Shown: positions 17,806-27,766 of the stretch, in pieces
Numbering within the stretch: the first letter of the stretch is position 1
How the letters are laid out: each line of letters starts with the position of its first letter
NCBI RefSeq assembly: GCF_004514425.2
Contig: NZ_MYFN02000010.1
Span: forward strand, 168,055-232,054
Origin: Shinella sumterensis
GTDB taxonomy: Bacteria; Pseudomonadota; Alphaproteobacteria; Rhizobiales; Rhizobiaceae
Direction of reading: 5' to 3'
Length of the DNA stretch: 64,000 nucleotides
Notes under the pieces: generated by a model
Databases searched by the model: none
Seen by the model: only the letters and a program-made list of their open reading frames with translations
Told to the model about the DNA's origin: nothing
Made by a program: the position numbers and the translations under genes

Positions 17806-19193
17806 CGCTCCTGCCCGCCTCCTCGCTGCGCCGCCGCCTGCTGGCCTGGCTGCTCGTTTCGACGGCGGTGATCGGCGTCATCGCTCTGGTCGACACCTAC
17901 CGCGAGGCCGTGAAGACGGCGAATTCCGTCTCCGACCGCGTGCTCGCCGGCTCCGCGCTTGCCATCGCCGAACGCGTCGTAGTGACGGAAAACGGCGCGC
18001 TGGAGGTGGACATCCCCTATGTCGCGCTGGAAATGCTCACCTCGGCGGCGCAGGACCGCGTCTTCTACCGCGTGGACGGGCCGCCCGGCCAGTTCATCAC
18101 CGGCTACCAGAACCTGCCGACCATTCCCCAGGTGGAAGGCCAGTCGATAGGCTTTGCGGATGCGACCTTCCGCGGCGAGCCGATCCGCATTGCCGTGCTT
18201 CACCGCTCGGCCTCGACGGGCATCAATTCCGTGCCCTTCGCGGTCACTGTCGCCGAGACCACCATCGCGCGCCGGCAATTGACGCAGGCCATCCTCATCC
18301 GCTCGGCGCTGCGTCTTGCCATGATGATCGCAGGTGCCGCCGCCATCGTGTGGATTGCGGTTACCGTGTCGCTGCGGCCGCTCTATCGCCTGAGCGATGC
18401 CATCGCCGAGCGCAGCCCCGATGATCTCCACCCCATCGAGCAGCGCGTGCCGAGCGAGGTGCAGGGGCTGGTCGACACGGTCAATTCCTTCATGGTGCGC
18501 CTGCAATCCGCGCTCGATGCGCTGCGCCATTTTTCCGGCAATGCCAGCCACCAGCTGCGCACGCCGCTCGCCATCATCCGCACCCAGCTCGCGCTGGCGA
18601 GCCGTGCCGCGACGCTGGAGGAGGCCCAGGAGGCCGCGCGCAAGGGCGATGCCGCCGTCGCCCATGCCGAACGCATCCTCGCCCAGCTTCTCCTGATGGC
18701 GAAGGTCGACGCCGCCGGTTCGAACGAGCCGCGCCGCCCCGCGCCGATCGATATCGCCGCCCTTGCCCAGCAACTCACCGCCGACCGCGTGCCGTCGGCG
18801 GCCGAAGCCGGCATCGATCTCGGCTATGAGGGTGACGGTCCCGTTCTTGCCCGCGCCGAGCCGTTGCTGTTCGGGGAATTGCTGCGCAACCTCGTGGAAA
18901 ACGCCATCGCCTATGCCGGGCACGGCGCGGAGGTCACGGTCAGCGTTCGCCAGGTGGCCGATGCGGTGCTTCTTGCGGTAGAGGACAACGGCCCCGGCAT
19001 TCCGCCCGAACGCCGTCCGCTGGTGCGCCAGCGGTTCTCGCGCGGCGAACACCGCGATGCGCCGGGCATGGGGCTCGGCCTGCCGATCGTCGAGGAGATC
19101 GCGGCACTGTTCGACGCGGCGGTTTCGCTGGAAAGCGGTCAGGACGATCGCGGGCTGCGCGTGACGGTCCGCTTCCCGCTCCCCGCCGGCTAG
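17802..19193 (+). CDS. Sensor histidine kinase, TctE-like
   Basis: This 463-residue membrane kinase has a first membrane segment at about residues 9-28, a periplasmic TctE-type sensor region to about residue 160, and a second membrane segment near 170-190. A HAMP-like linker and the H-box ASHQLRTPLAII follow. The ATP-binding domain has NAIAYA (N box), EDNGPGIP (G1) and GMGLGLPIVEEIA (G2). It starts at TTG 17802, inside the regulator stop (TTGA). Its TAG stop is the first triplet of a 75-bp intergenic repeat. Confidence 0.92.
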   Translation: MTLLPASSLRRRLLAWLLVSTAVIGVIALVDTYREAVKTANSVSDRVLAGSALAIAERVVVTENGALEVDIPYVALEMLTSAAQDRVFYRVDGPPGQFITGYQNLPTIPQVEGQSIGFADATFRGEPIRIAVLHRSASTGINSVPFAVTVAETTIARRQLTQAILIRSALRLAMMIAGAAAIVWIAVTVSLRPLYRLSDAIAERSPDDLHPIEQRVPSEVQGLVDTVNSFMVRLQSALDALRHFSGNASHQLRTPLAIIRTQLALASRAATLEEAQEAARKGDAAVAHAERILAQLLLMAKVDAAGSNEPRRPAPIDIAALAQQLTADRVPSAAEAGIDLGYEGDGPVLARAEPLLFGELLRNLVENAIAYAGHGAEVTVSVRQVADAVLLAVEDNGPGIPPERRPLVRQRFSRGEHRDAPGMGLGLPIVEEIAALFDAAVSLESGQDDRGLRVTVRFPLPAG

Positions 19194-19265
19194 AGCATTT
19201 CCAGCCGAAGCGAAATCGCTTCGGCGTCGGATAATGCGGTAAAAACAGGAATCTAGAGCATTTCC
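19191..19265. repeat. 75-bp intergenic repeat, copy 1
   Basis: It begins and ends with TAGAGCATTTCC and contains CCGAAGCGAAATCGCTTCGG, a palindrome. It differs at one base from the copy at 54765-54839. The TAG that opens the repeat is the stop codon of the histidine-kinase gene. It has the look of a mobile or spreading small palindromic element of rhizobia, although I cannot name the family. Confidence 0.85.
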
Positions 19266-19295
19266 GGTGAACCGGAGTTCACCGGAAATGCTCTA
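19254..19295. repeat. Perfect 19-bp inverted repeat between convergent genes
   Basis: The arm TAGAGCATTTCCGGTGAAC (19254-19272), a 4-base loop, then its exact complement (19277-19295). The left arm begins with the terminal 12 bases of the 75-bp repeat. The last CTA is the TAG stop of the LysE gene. It may act as a bidirectional terminator-like hairpin, although T-runs are missing. Confidence 0.85.
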
Positions 19296-19934
19296 GGCCT
19301 TGCGCCAGCCAAGGAGGCCGGGCGCCGCGTGCCACACGGCCTGGACGGCAAAGCCCATGAAGAGCAGGCCCGACAGGCGCACGATGGCGAGTTCATGGCG
19401 GCGATAGAAGCGCCGCACCAGGCCCGCGCCGATGATCCCGATCAGAATGACATCGGCCACGAGGAAGCCAAAGAAGGACACGCCGAGCAGGGCCGGCAGC
19501 GCGGAAAAATCGAGCGCGTTGGAGGACCCCGCCAGCAGCGCCGTGAACGTGGCCAGCGCGACCGGATAGCCCTTCGGATTGGTGAGCCCGAAGACGAGCC
19601 CGCGCCGCAGCGGCCGCTCCACCGTCATCACGGCACTGCCGTCCTGCCTTGGCTTCGCCCGCAGAGCCGACCAGCCGATCCATGCCAGATAGAAGCCGCA
19701 CAGAAGACCGAGCACGTCGAACACCGTCGTGCCGATCGTTCTGGCACCCACGATGGCCACCAGCGCCAGCGCCGACCAGAGCAGGTCGCCCGCCAGATGC
19801 CCTCCCATGAAGAGCGCGCCCGCCTTGCGCCCCTGCCCCGCGCCGATACCGAGAAGCGCGAGGAAAGCCGGTCCGGGAATGAGCACGTAGAGAAGGGCGG
19901 CCATAAAGGCGCCGAAGAACATCGTGGCTGTCAT
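19293..19934 (-). CDS. LysE-family amino-acid exporter
   Basis: This 213-residue protein has six hydrophobic segments and the LysE/RhtB signature YVLIPGPAFLALLGIGAGQGRKAG near the N-terminus. FGLTNPKGYPVALATF follows in the middle, as in threonine/homoserine exporters. It probably exports an amino acid or derivative. I prefer ATG 19934, with GGGGG just upstream, over a TTG four codons earlier. It is divergent from a MarR regulator gene across a short region holding a candidate operator. Its TAG stop lies in an inverted repeat. Confidence 0.88.
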   Translation of the reverse strand: MTATMFFGAFMAALLYVLIPGPAFLALLGIGAGQGRKAGALFMGGHLAGDLLWSALALVAIVGARTIGTTVFDVLGLLCGFYLAWIGWSALRAKPRQDGSAVMTVERPLRRGLVFGLTNPKGYPVALATFTALLAGSSNALDFSALPALLGVSFFGFLVADVILIGIIGAGLVRRFYRRHELAIVRLSGLLFMGFAVQAVWHAAPGLLGWRKA

Positions 19935-20075
19935 GGTTGCCCCCAAAGAGATGGTCCAATCTCCGGGGATTCAGGGGATTCGTCAAGATGGGCGCGAAAC
20001 GCCTCGCCTTCGCGCTGCAAGGCAGCCATGCAAAGGAAAACCGGCTTTCCCGGTTGCGGCAAACCCTGTGAAATC

Positions 20076-20090
20076 GTAAGCAAGGCTTAC
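20076..20090. promoter_or_regulatory. Candidate MarR operator (inverted repeat)
   Basis: GTAAGC-AAG-GCTTAC, 6-bp arms with a 3-bp centre, lies 22 bases before the MarR start in the region shared with the divergent LysE gene. MarR proteins usually bind such short palindromes next to their own gene. Binding is inferred. Confidence 0.45.
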
Positions 20091-20111
20091 AATATACATT
20101 GGAAAGCGGTC

Positions 20112-20597
20112 ATGTCGTCCCGTCCCGATCCCGATGCGCTCGGCTTCGTCCTCATCGATGTCGCGCGCATGTTGAGAAGTGCCTTCGAGCGGCGCATCGC
20201 CTCCGCCGGTCTCGGCCTCACGCCGGGCGAGGCCCGCACGCTCGTCCGCATCGCCTCGCTCGAAGGCAGCCGCCAGTTCGATATCGCCCGGCGCATGGGC
20301 ATCGAACCGATGACGCTCTCCACCTATTTGGACCGCCTCCAGAGCCTCGGCCTCATAGAACGGCGGCCCGATCCGGCCGACCGGCGCGCCAAGCTGATCT
20401 TCACCACCCCCGCCGCCAGCGCCCTGATAACGGGCATCCGCACGGAACAGCTCGATCTTATGCAGCAGGTGACGAGCGGCATCGGCGCAGACGAGCTGGC
20501 GCAGATCCATGGCCGCCTGAAGCTTCTGCGCGCCAACCTCTCGGCTCTGGAAGAAGACGATGCCGCCCTGACGCTTGCCCGGGAGACCGGACGATGA
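20112..20597 (+). CDS. MarR-family transcriptional regulator
   Basis: This 161-residue protein has a MarR winged helix: GLTPGEARTLVRIA, the recognition-helix stretch MGIEPMTLSTYLDRLQSLGLIERRPDPADRRAKLI (shown in part), and a C-terminal dimer helix. ATG 20112 has GGAAAG upstream. The stop overlaps the MFS start as ATGA, so regulator and pump form one operon. The usual model is ligand-relieved repression of this operon and perhaps of the divergent LysE gene. Confidence 0.92.
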   Translation: MSSRPDPDALGFVLIDVARMLRSAFERRIASAGLGLTPGEARTLVRIASLEGSRQFDIARRMGIEPMTLSTYLDRLQSLGLIERRPDPADRRAKLIFTTPAASALITGIRTEQLDLMQQVTSGIGADELAQIHGRLKLLRANLSALEEDDAALTLARETGR

Positions 20598-21829
20598 CCC
20601 GGGCCCGGATGAGCGAGCGCCGCACCTCCATCATCAGCGCTTTCCTGGTCGCCATCGGCCCCGTCTCCATGGCGCTCTATACGCCCGCCATGCCGGAGCT
20701 GGTGCATGCCTTTGCCTCGACCGAATCGGCGATCAAGCTGACGCTTTCCTTCTATTTCGCGGGTTTCGCGCTCTCGCAGCTGGTGTCCGGCACCATGTCC
20801 GACGTGCTCGGCCGGCGAAAGACGACGCTGATCTTCCTGTCCGTCTACCTCATCGGCAGCCTGATGGCGGCCTTCGCGCCGACGGTGGACGTGCTGCTGG
20901 CCGGCCGCCTGGTGCAGGGCATCGGCGTCTCGGTCGGCACGACCGTCTCGCGCGCCATCGTGCGTGACCAGTTCACCGGCAGCGAGGCCGCCCGCATCAT
21001 GAACATGGTGGGCATGATGCTGGCCATCGGCCCGGCCGTGTCGCCGACGCTCGGCGGTTTCGCACTCGGCCTGTTCGGCTGGCAGTCGATCTTCTTCCTG
21101 ATGGTTGGCTTCGCGCTATCGGCCTGCGGCATCGTCTGTTTCTGCATGGCCGAGACGACGACGCCCGATTCCACCCGGGGCCATATCCGGCCGATCCTGA
21201 GCGCCTACCGCGCCATCGCCACCAGCGCGCGCTTTCTGTCGGCGACATTGGTGATAGCGGGCGCGCTGGGCGCCCTTTACGGCCAGGCGACCATGCTGCC
21301 CTTCATTCTCATCGGTCGAGTCGGGCTGACACCCACCCAGTTCGGCGTCGGCATGCTCATGCAATCCGGCTTCTTCTTCCTCGGCACGGTCGCCGTGCGG
21401 CTCCTGATGCGCCGGCTCACGCCGAACGGGATCGTCATTGCAGGCCTCTGTTCCATCGGCACCGCGAGCATCCTCATCGTGCTGGCATCGCATGCGCTGG
21501 CGCAACCGACCTTTCTCAGCGTCATGGGCCCGGTCGGCCTCTATGCCTTCGGCATCGCCTTCGTCATGCCCTACATGATGACGGCCGCCATGGAGCCCTT
21601 TCCGCATATCGCAGGCTCCGCCTCGGCGGCGATGGGCTTTATCCAGATGGGCTCCGGCTTCCTCGCCGGCGTGATCGCCGCCGCCATCGGCAAACCGCTC
21701 TTCGCCTTCGGCATCATCATCCCGTCCATGGGTCTCATGGCGGTTCTGGCCTATGCTTGGCATCGCGCGGTCTGCGCGCGCGAGCGGAGCCTTGCGGGCA
21801 AAACCGCAGCCGTAAAACCCGCGGAATGA
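20594..21829 (+). CDS. Bcr/CflA-type MFS drug efflux transporter
   Basis: This 411-residue transporter has about 12 hydrophobic segments. It has the drug:H+ antiporter loop motif GTMSDVLGRRKT after the second segment and the Bcr/CflA feature YTPAMPELVHAF at the start. The motif IGPAVSPTLGG (motif C-like) suggests efflux. It probably expels antibiotics or other small toxic compounds under control of the overlapping MarR gene. The start ATG 20594 overlaps the MarR stop. A hairpin with a T-run follows. Confidence 0.92.
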   Translation: MTRARMSERRTSIISAFLVAIGPVSMALYTPAMPELVHAFASTESAIKLTLSFYFAGFALSQLVSGTMSDVLGRRKTTLIFLSVYLIGSLMAAFAPTVDVLLAGRLVQGIGVSVGTTVSRAIVRDQFTGSEAARIMNMVGMMLAIGPAVSPTLGGFALGLFGWQSIFFLMVGFALSACGIVCFCMAETTTPDSTRGHIRPILSAYRAIATSARFLSATLVIAGALGALYGQATMLPFILIGRVGLTPTQFGVGMLMQSGFFFLGTVAVRLLMRRLTPNGIVIAGLCSIGTASILIVLASHALAQPTFLSVMGPVGLYAFGIAFVMPYMMTAAMEPFPHIAGSASAAMGFIQMGSGFLAGVIAAAIGKPLFAFGIIIPSMGLMAVLAYAWHRAVCARERSLAGKTAAVKPAE

Positions 21830-21862
21830 AAAAGCCCGCCGCCGTTTCCGGCAGCGGGCCTT
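21829..21862 (-). terminator. Rho-independent terminator between MFS gene and argG
   Basis: GCCCGC and GCGGGC arms with an inner GCC/GGC pairing form a hairpin. In the argG direction it is followed by TTTTTC, the better T-run. It may also stop the MFS transcript. Confidence 0.75.
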
Positions 21863-21880
21863 GTCTTCAATGCCTGAAAA

Positions 21881-23104
<1,224 letters not shown>

Positions 23105-23288
23105 GATGATGAGGTCCGTTGCATGAGGGACGCCGCAAACCCGCGAAGGCCCGGTTTCGCGGGCACTTTTAGCGAGATTGGCGCGTGACGCAAGGGCGAT
23201 GCCCGCCGCCTCCTGCCGCAAGCAGGGTTTGACGCCGCCGCGGGCGACCCCATATTGCGCAGACAGGACCATGGAAGGGGATGAACCC

Positions 23289-24140
23289 ATGACCGACCTC
23301 AAGGACATCATCAAGGAAGCCAATGTCGCCGTCATCACCGGCGGCGCCTCCGGGATCGGCCTTGCCGCCGCGCGGCGCTTTGCCGAGGCCGGCATGTTCG
23401 TGACGATCGCCGACCGCAATGCCGGCCAGCTTGCCGAAGCGCGTGCCGAACTCGAAGCCATTGCCGGCGAAGCCAACATCATGGCGGTGGAGACCGACGT
23501 CGCCCACCGCCACGAGCTGGAAGCGCTGGAACGCGCCGTCCAGCAGCGTTTCGCCCGCGTTCATGTGCTGATGAACAATGCCGGCATCCAGCCGGACACA
23601 TCGATCTTCAGCGCCGAAGCCAACTGGGACCACATCCTCGCCGTCAACCTGATGGGCGTCATCCACGGCACGCAGGTCTTCGGGCCCAACATGCTGGCCC
23701 ATGGCGAGCCCGGGCTGATCATCAACACCGGTTCCAAGCAGGGCATCACCACGCCGCCCGGCAATCCCGCGTATAATGTCTCCAAATCCGGCGTGAAGGT
23801 CTTCACCGAGGCGCTGCAGCACGAGCTGCGCAACACCGAGGGTGTGAGGCTTTCCGCCCATCTCCTCATCCCCGGCTTCGTCTATACCGCGCTCACGAAG
23901 GGCGACCGCACGGAAAAGCCGGATGCCGCCTGGACACCGGCGCAGACCGTCGATTTCATGATGGAAAGCCTCGAACGCGGCGATTTCTATATCCTCTGCC
24001 CCGATAACGACGTGCCGCGCGCGCTCGACGAACGTCGCATGGCATGGGCGATCGGCGACGTCATCGAAAACCGCCCGCCGCTGTCGCGCTGGCACCCCGA
24101 CTATGCGGAGAAATTTCGCGCCTTCGTGGAAGAAACGTAA
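23289..24140 (+). CDS. Short-chain dehydrogenase/reductase
   Basis: This 283-residue classical SDR has the cofactor motif TGGASGIG near residues 18-25. Asp after strand 2 (IADRN) suggests NAD(H) preference. The NNAG motif is present, with the catalytic Ser in NTGSKQG and Tyr-x-x-x-Lys in YNVSK. The substrate is not deducible. ATG 23289 has GGGG at proper distance; an upstream ATG at 23271 is possible. It is divergent from argG. Confidence 0.9.
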   Translation: MTDLKDIIKEANVAVITGGASGIGLAAARRFAEAGMFVTIADRNAGQLAEARAELEAIAGEANIMAVETDVAHRHELEALERAVQQRFARVHVLMNNAGIQPDTSIFSAEANWDHILAVNLMGVIHGTQVFGPNMLAHGEPGLIINTGSKQGITTPPGNPAYNVSKSGVKVFTEALQHELRNTEGVRLSAHLLIPGFVYTALTKGDRTEKPDAAWTPAQTVDFMMESLERGDFYILCPDNDVPRALDERRMAWAIGDVIENRPPLSRWHPDYAEKFRAFVEET

Positions 24141-24173
24141 CGGGCCATAACAAGCTTTGATTGGTAATCGGCG

Positions 24174-24211
24174 GAAAGCCGGATAAGAGTTTTCGACCTT
24201 TTCCGGCTTTC
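24174..24211. promoter_or_regulatory. Inverted repeat before LysE gene
   Basis: GAAAGCCGGA at 24174-24183 and its exact complement at 24202-24211, 18 bases apart, end 12 bases before the LysE ATG. It could be an operator or a leader hairpin over the ribosome site region. Confidence 0.4.
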
Positions 24212-24223
24212 GAGACCCTTGCC

Positions 24224-24865
24224 ATGGACTTCCTGCCCACGCTTCCGACACTGCTCGCCTTTTCCGCGGCAAGCCTGCTGCTCGCCGCCACGCCCGGCCC
24301 CGACATGACATTGTCGATCAGCCGGGCGCTGTCGCAGGGCCGCGGCGCCGCGCTGTTCGTCGTTCTGGGCACGGGGCTCGGCATCTGCGTGCACACGCTG
24401 CTCGTGGCTTTCGGCATCGCGGCCCTCATCACCGCCTCGCCCACCGCCTTCATGATCCTCAAGACCGGCGGCGCGGCCTACCTGCTGTGGCTTGCCGTGC
24501 AGGCCATCCGCCACGGTTCGAACTTCACGGTGAAGGCCACGACGGGCCCGCGCGGCACCGCACTCGCCAATATCTCGACGGGCTTCTGGGTGAACCTGCT
24601 CAATCCCAAGGTCATCATCTTCTTCATGACCTTCCTGCCGCAGTTCGTCTCGGCGGGCGACCCGCACGTCACCGGCAAGCTCATCTTCTTCGGCGTCTTC
24701 TTCATCCTGATCGGCATGCCGGTCAACGCCATGGTCGTGCTGGCCGCAGACAAGCTCGCCGCCTGGCTTCAGCAGAACCCGAAGGTGCTGCGCGGCATCG
24801 ACTACACCTTCGCCGGCGTCTTCTCGGTCTTCGCGATGAAGATCTTCCTCACGCAGGCGCGCTGA
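24224..24865 (+). CDS. LysE/RhtB-family exporter
   Basis: This 213-residue protein has six hydrophobic segments and the family signature LAATPGPDMTLSISRALSQGRGA near residues 20-42. WVNLLNPKVIIFFMTFLPQF follows in the middle. It belongs to the RhtB branch, exporters of amino acids such as homoserine, threonine or leucine. It is not closely similar by eye to the LysE gene at 19.3 kb. ATG 24224 is preceded by a 10-bp inverted repeat. Confidence 0.9.
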   Translation: MDFLPTLPTLLAFSAASLLLAATPGPDMTLSISRALSQGRGAALFVVLGTGLGICVHTLLVAFGIAALITASPTAFMILKTGGAAYLLWLAVQAIRHGSNFTVKATTGPRGTALANISTGFWVNLLNPKVIIFFMTFLPQFVSAGDPHVTGKLIFFGVFFILIGMPVNAMVVLAADKLAAWLQQNPKVLRGIDYTFAGVFSVFAMKIFLTQAR

Positions 24866-24896
24866 CGCGAAGGGCGAACCGCCTGTTGCAGATCCC

Positions 24897-25691
24897 TCAG
24901 CCGATCAGCAGGGCGTCGTCATCCAGCGTCTGGCCGCGCATCTTGCGGAACATGGCGATGAGATCCTCGACCTGCAACGTCTTGCGGCTGTCGCCGGCCA
25001 CATCCAGCACGATCTCGCCGCCGTGCAGCATCACCGTGCGGTGGCCGTAGTCGAGGGCCTGGCGCATGGAGTGCGTCACCATCAGCGTCGTCAGCTTGCG
25101 CTCCGAAACGATCTTCTGCGTAAGGGTCATGATGAACTCCGCCATGCCCGGATCGAGCGCCGCCGTGTGTTCGTCGAGCAGCAGCACGTCGGAACCGGCA
25201 AGCGTGGCCATGACGAGCGAGACCGCCTGACGCTGGCCGCCGGAGAGCAGGTCCATGCGGTCGCGCATGCGGTTCTCAAGCCCGAGATTGAGCTCGGCGA
25301 TGCGGTCGCGGAAGAGTGCGCGCCGCTGCGGGCCAAGCGCGGAGGCAAGCCCGCGCCGTTCGCCGCGACGGGCGGCCAGCGCCAGGTTCTCCTCGATCGA
25401 GAGCGCGCCGCAGCTTCCCGTCAGCGGATCCTGGAAGACGCGCGCGACGCGGCCCGCACGGGCGGCCGTGCCCTGCCGCGTGACATCGGCCGTGCCGATC
25501 GTCACCTTGCCTTCGGTCGCGATCACGTCGCCGGCGAGAACGCCGAGCAGGGTGGACTTGCCCGCACCGTTGGAGCCGATCACGGTAACGAACTGCCCCT
25601 CCTCGATGGTGAGGCTGACGCCGTTCAGCGCCTGCTTCTGCAGCGGCGTGCCCTTGCCGAAGGTGACCTTGATATCGGAAACGGAAATCAT
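24897..25691 (-). CDS. ABC transporter ATP-binding protein (PF04392-type system)
   Basis: This 264-residue ATPase has Walker A GSNGAGKSTLL, signature LLSGGQRQAVSL, Walker B VLLLDEHTAALDP and a switch His in MVTHSMRQALDYG. It is the COG1101-like partner of the adjacent permease and binding protein. Its start overlaps the permease stop by one base (TGATG). Related systems in other bacteria import aromatic amino acids (TrpXYZ) or remain unassigned. Confidence 0.92.
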   Translation of the reverse strand: MISVSDIKVTFGKGTPLQKQALNGVSLTIEEGQFVTVIGSNGAGKSTLLGVLAGDVIATEGKVTIGTADVTRQGTAARAGRVARVFQDPLTGSCGALSIEENLALAARRGERRGLASALGPQRRALFRDRIAELNLGLENRMRDRMDLLSGGQRQAVSLVMATLAGSDVLLLDEHTAALDPGMAEFIMTLTQKIVSERKLTTLMVTHSMRQALDYGHRTVMLHGGEIVLDVAGDSRKTLQVEDLIAMFRKMRGQTLDDDALLIG

Positions 25692-26569
25692 CAGGCGGCT
25701 CCTCCGCGGCGAAGGCGCGGCAGAACGAGCGCCACGGTGACGAGCAGCGCCGTCACGAAGTTGAGGTCCGAGGCCTGGAGGCCGAGAATATCGGACGACA
25801 GCGCGAGCTGGATGGCGATGCGGTAGAGGATCGAGCCCACGACGCAGCCGATCAGCGCGATCAGGATGCCGCGCGCACCAAACAGCGTCTCGCCGATGAT
25901 GACGGCGGCAAGGCCGACGACGATCGTGCCCACACCCGACGTCACGTCGGCAAAGCCGTTGGTCTGGGCAAACAGCGCGCCGCCGAGCGCGACCAGCGCG
26001 TTGGAAAGCGCAATCCCGAGATAGATCTGCTTGTTGGTGTTGACGCCCTGCGCGCGGGCCATGCGGGCGTTAGCCCCGGTCGCGCGCATCGAAAGGCCGG
26101 CATCGCTTTCAAGGAAGCGCCAGACGACGATGACCGCAATGACGACGAGGACGCCGACGAACAGCGGGCGGACATAGAAATCCCGCAGGCCATGGCCGAA
26201 GAACGGGCTGATCATCGTCTCGGCATTGATCAGCGCGACATTCGGCTTGCCCATCACACGCAGGTTGACGGAGAAGAGCGCGATCATCGTCAGGATCGAG
26301 GCGAGCAGGTTGAGAATGCGGAACCGCACGTTCAGCACGGCCGTCACCAGTCCGGCGAGCGCGCCCGCCACCATGGCGACCGCGGCGGCCAGCCACGGAT
26401 TGACGCCCGCGATGATCAGCACGGCGGCCACGGCGGCCCCCAGCGGAAACGACCCGTCGACCGTCAGGTCGGGAAAGTCCAGCACGCGGAAGGCAAGGTA
26501 AACGCCGATCGCGACGAAGGCATAGACCAGCCCCAGTTCGACGGCACCCCAGAAGGCAATCAGGCTCAC
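25691..26569 (-). CDS. ABC transporter permease (branched-chain/ribose-type fold)
   Basis: This 292-residue permease has eight to nine hydrophobic segments of the BPD_transp_2 type. It includes FRVLDFPDLTVDGSFPLGAAV near the N-terminus and the loop GANARMARAQGVNTNKQIYLGIALSNALVALGG (given in part), typical of this family. It lies between the ATPase and binding-protein genes of the same operon. A 14-bp stem-loop separates it from the upstream binding-protein gene. Confidence 0.9.
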   Translation of the reverse strand: MSLIAFWGAVELGLVYAFVAIGVYLAFRVLDFPDLTVDGSFPLGAAVAAVLIIAGVNPWLAAAVAMVAGALAGLVTAVLNVRFRILNLLASILTMIALFSVNLRVMGKPNVALINAETMISPFFGHGLRDFYVRPLFVGVLVVIAVIVVWRFLESDAGLSMRATGANARMARAQGVNTNKQIYLGIALSNALVALGGALFAQTNGFADVTSGVGTIVVGLAAVIIGETLFGARGILIALIGCVVGSILYRIAIQLALSSDILGLQASDLNFVTALLVTVALVLPRLRRGGAA

Positions 26570-26629
26570 GGTTCTCGGCTTTCTCTTGGGTCACCTCCCG
26601 CACGCATGCGGATCGGTCCTCTTAACAGA

Positions 26630-26662
26630 TCAACCGCTGCCGGGCGATCCGGCAGCGGTTGA
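26630..26662 (-). other. Intercistronic 14-bp stem-loop
   Basis: The arms TCAACCGCTGCCGG and CCGGCAGCGGTTGA pair perfectly around a 5-base loop, between the binding-protein stop and the permease start. No T-run follows. Its likely role is to protect the upstream mRNA segment so that the binding protein is made in excess. Confidence 0.7.
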
Positions 26663-26694
26663 TTCCGATTGGCGATGCGCGGGGGGACCCGCGT

Positions 26695-27648
26695 TTAGTC
26701 GATCACGCGGGTCGCGCGGCCGACGACGGCTTCGGGAAGCGTGACGCCCATCTTGGTCGCCGCGCCCTTGTTGACGACGAGATCCGTGCCGGCGGCAACC
26801 TTCACGGCGATATCGCCCGGCTGCTCGCCCTTGAGGATGCGCACGACGATATCGCCCGTCTGCTTGCCCACGTCCTTGTAGTTGAAGCCAAGAGCCGCGA
26901 TGGCGCCGCGCGAGACGGAATCCGTGTCGGCGGTGAAGAGCGGCAGCTTGGCTTCCTCGGCAACGGCGACCGCGCCTTCCAGCGCGGAGATGATCGTGTT
27001 GTCCGTCGGGATGTAGATCGCGTCGGCACGGCCGACCAGCGCGCGGGCAGCGCCCTGCACTTCGGCGGACTTGGTGGCGGCGGATTCGACGACGGTGAGG
27101 CCGGCCTTTTCAGCTTCGGCCTTCAGCACGGCAAGCAGCGAAACCGAGTTCGCCTCACCGGAATTGTAGAGATAGCCGATGGTCTTCGCCTCCGGCAGGA
27201 TTTCCTTGATCAGCGCCAGATGTTCGGCGACCGGCGACATGTCGGACAGGCCCGTCACGTTTCCGCCCGGCTTGTCCATGTCGGTGACGAGCTGTGCGCC
27301 GAGCGGATCCGAAACGGCCGTGAAGACCACGGGAATGTCCTTCGTCGCGGACACGACGGCCTGGGCCGACGGCGTGGAAATCGGCACGATCACCGTCGGG
27401 TCCTCACCGACGAACTGGCGGGCGATCTGCGCCGCCGTCGCGGGGTTGCCCTGCGCCGACTCGTAGAAGAACTTCAGGTTCTCGCCGTCCTTGTAGCCTG
27501 CCGCTTCCAGCGTTTCCTTCACGCCGTCGCGCACCGCATCCAGCGCCGGATGTTCGACGATGGCCGTTACGGCAACAGTGACGTTTTCGGCTTTCGCAGG
27601 CAGCGAAAGGGCAAGCGTTGCCGCACAGGCGAGCAAAAGGTGGCGCAT
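26695..27648 (-). CDS. ABC transporter substrate-binding protein (PF04392 family)
   Basis: This 317-residue periplasmic receptor has a Sec signal (MRHLLLACAATLALSLPAKA). The family landmarks are VAVTAIVEHPALDAVRDGVKE at the mature N-terminus, IGYLYNSGEANS in the middle and IYIPTDNTIISALE. This family includes tryptophan- and tyrosine-binding TrpX proteins, but the ligand here is unknown. It is the first gene of the operon, with GGGAGAG before the ATG. Confidence 0.9.
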   Translation of the reverse strand: MRHLLLACAATLALSLPAKAENVTVAVTAIVEHPALDAVRDGVKETLEAAGYKDGENLKFFYESAQGNPATAAQIARQFVGEDPTVIVPISTPSAQAVVSATKDIPVVFTAVSDPLGAQLVTDMDKPGGNVTGLSDMSPVAEHLALIKEILPEAKTIGYLYNSGEANSVSLLAVLKAEAEKAGLTVVESAATKSAEVQGAARALVGRADAIYIPTDNTIISALEGAVAVAEEAKLPLFTADTDSVSRGAIAALGFNYKDVGKQTGDIVVRILKGEQPGDIAVKVAAGTDLVVNKGAATKMGVTLPEAVVGRATRVID

Positions 27649-27766
27649 GAAGTCTCTCCCTTGAACGAATTTTGGCCTTTCTAGGCAAATCGCCCGGCCA
27701 GATCAATTGTCGGACTTCGGTCGTTCAATCACATTTTCTGATGGAATCGCCGTACTGATGAAAACC

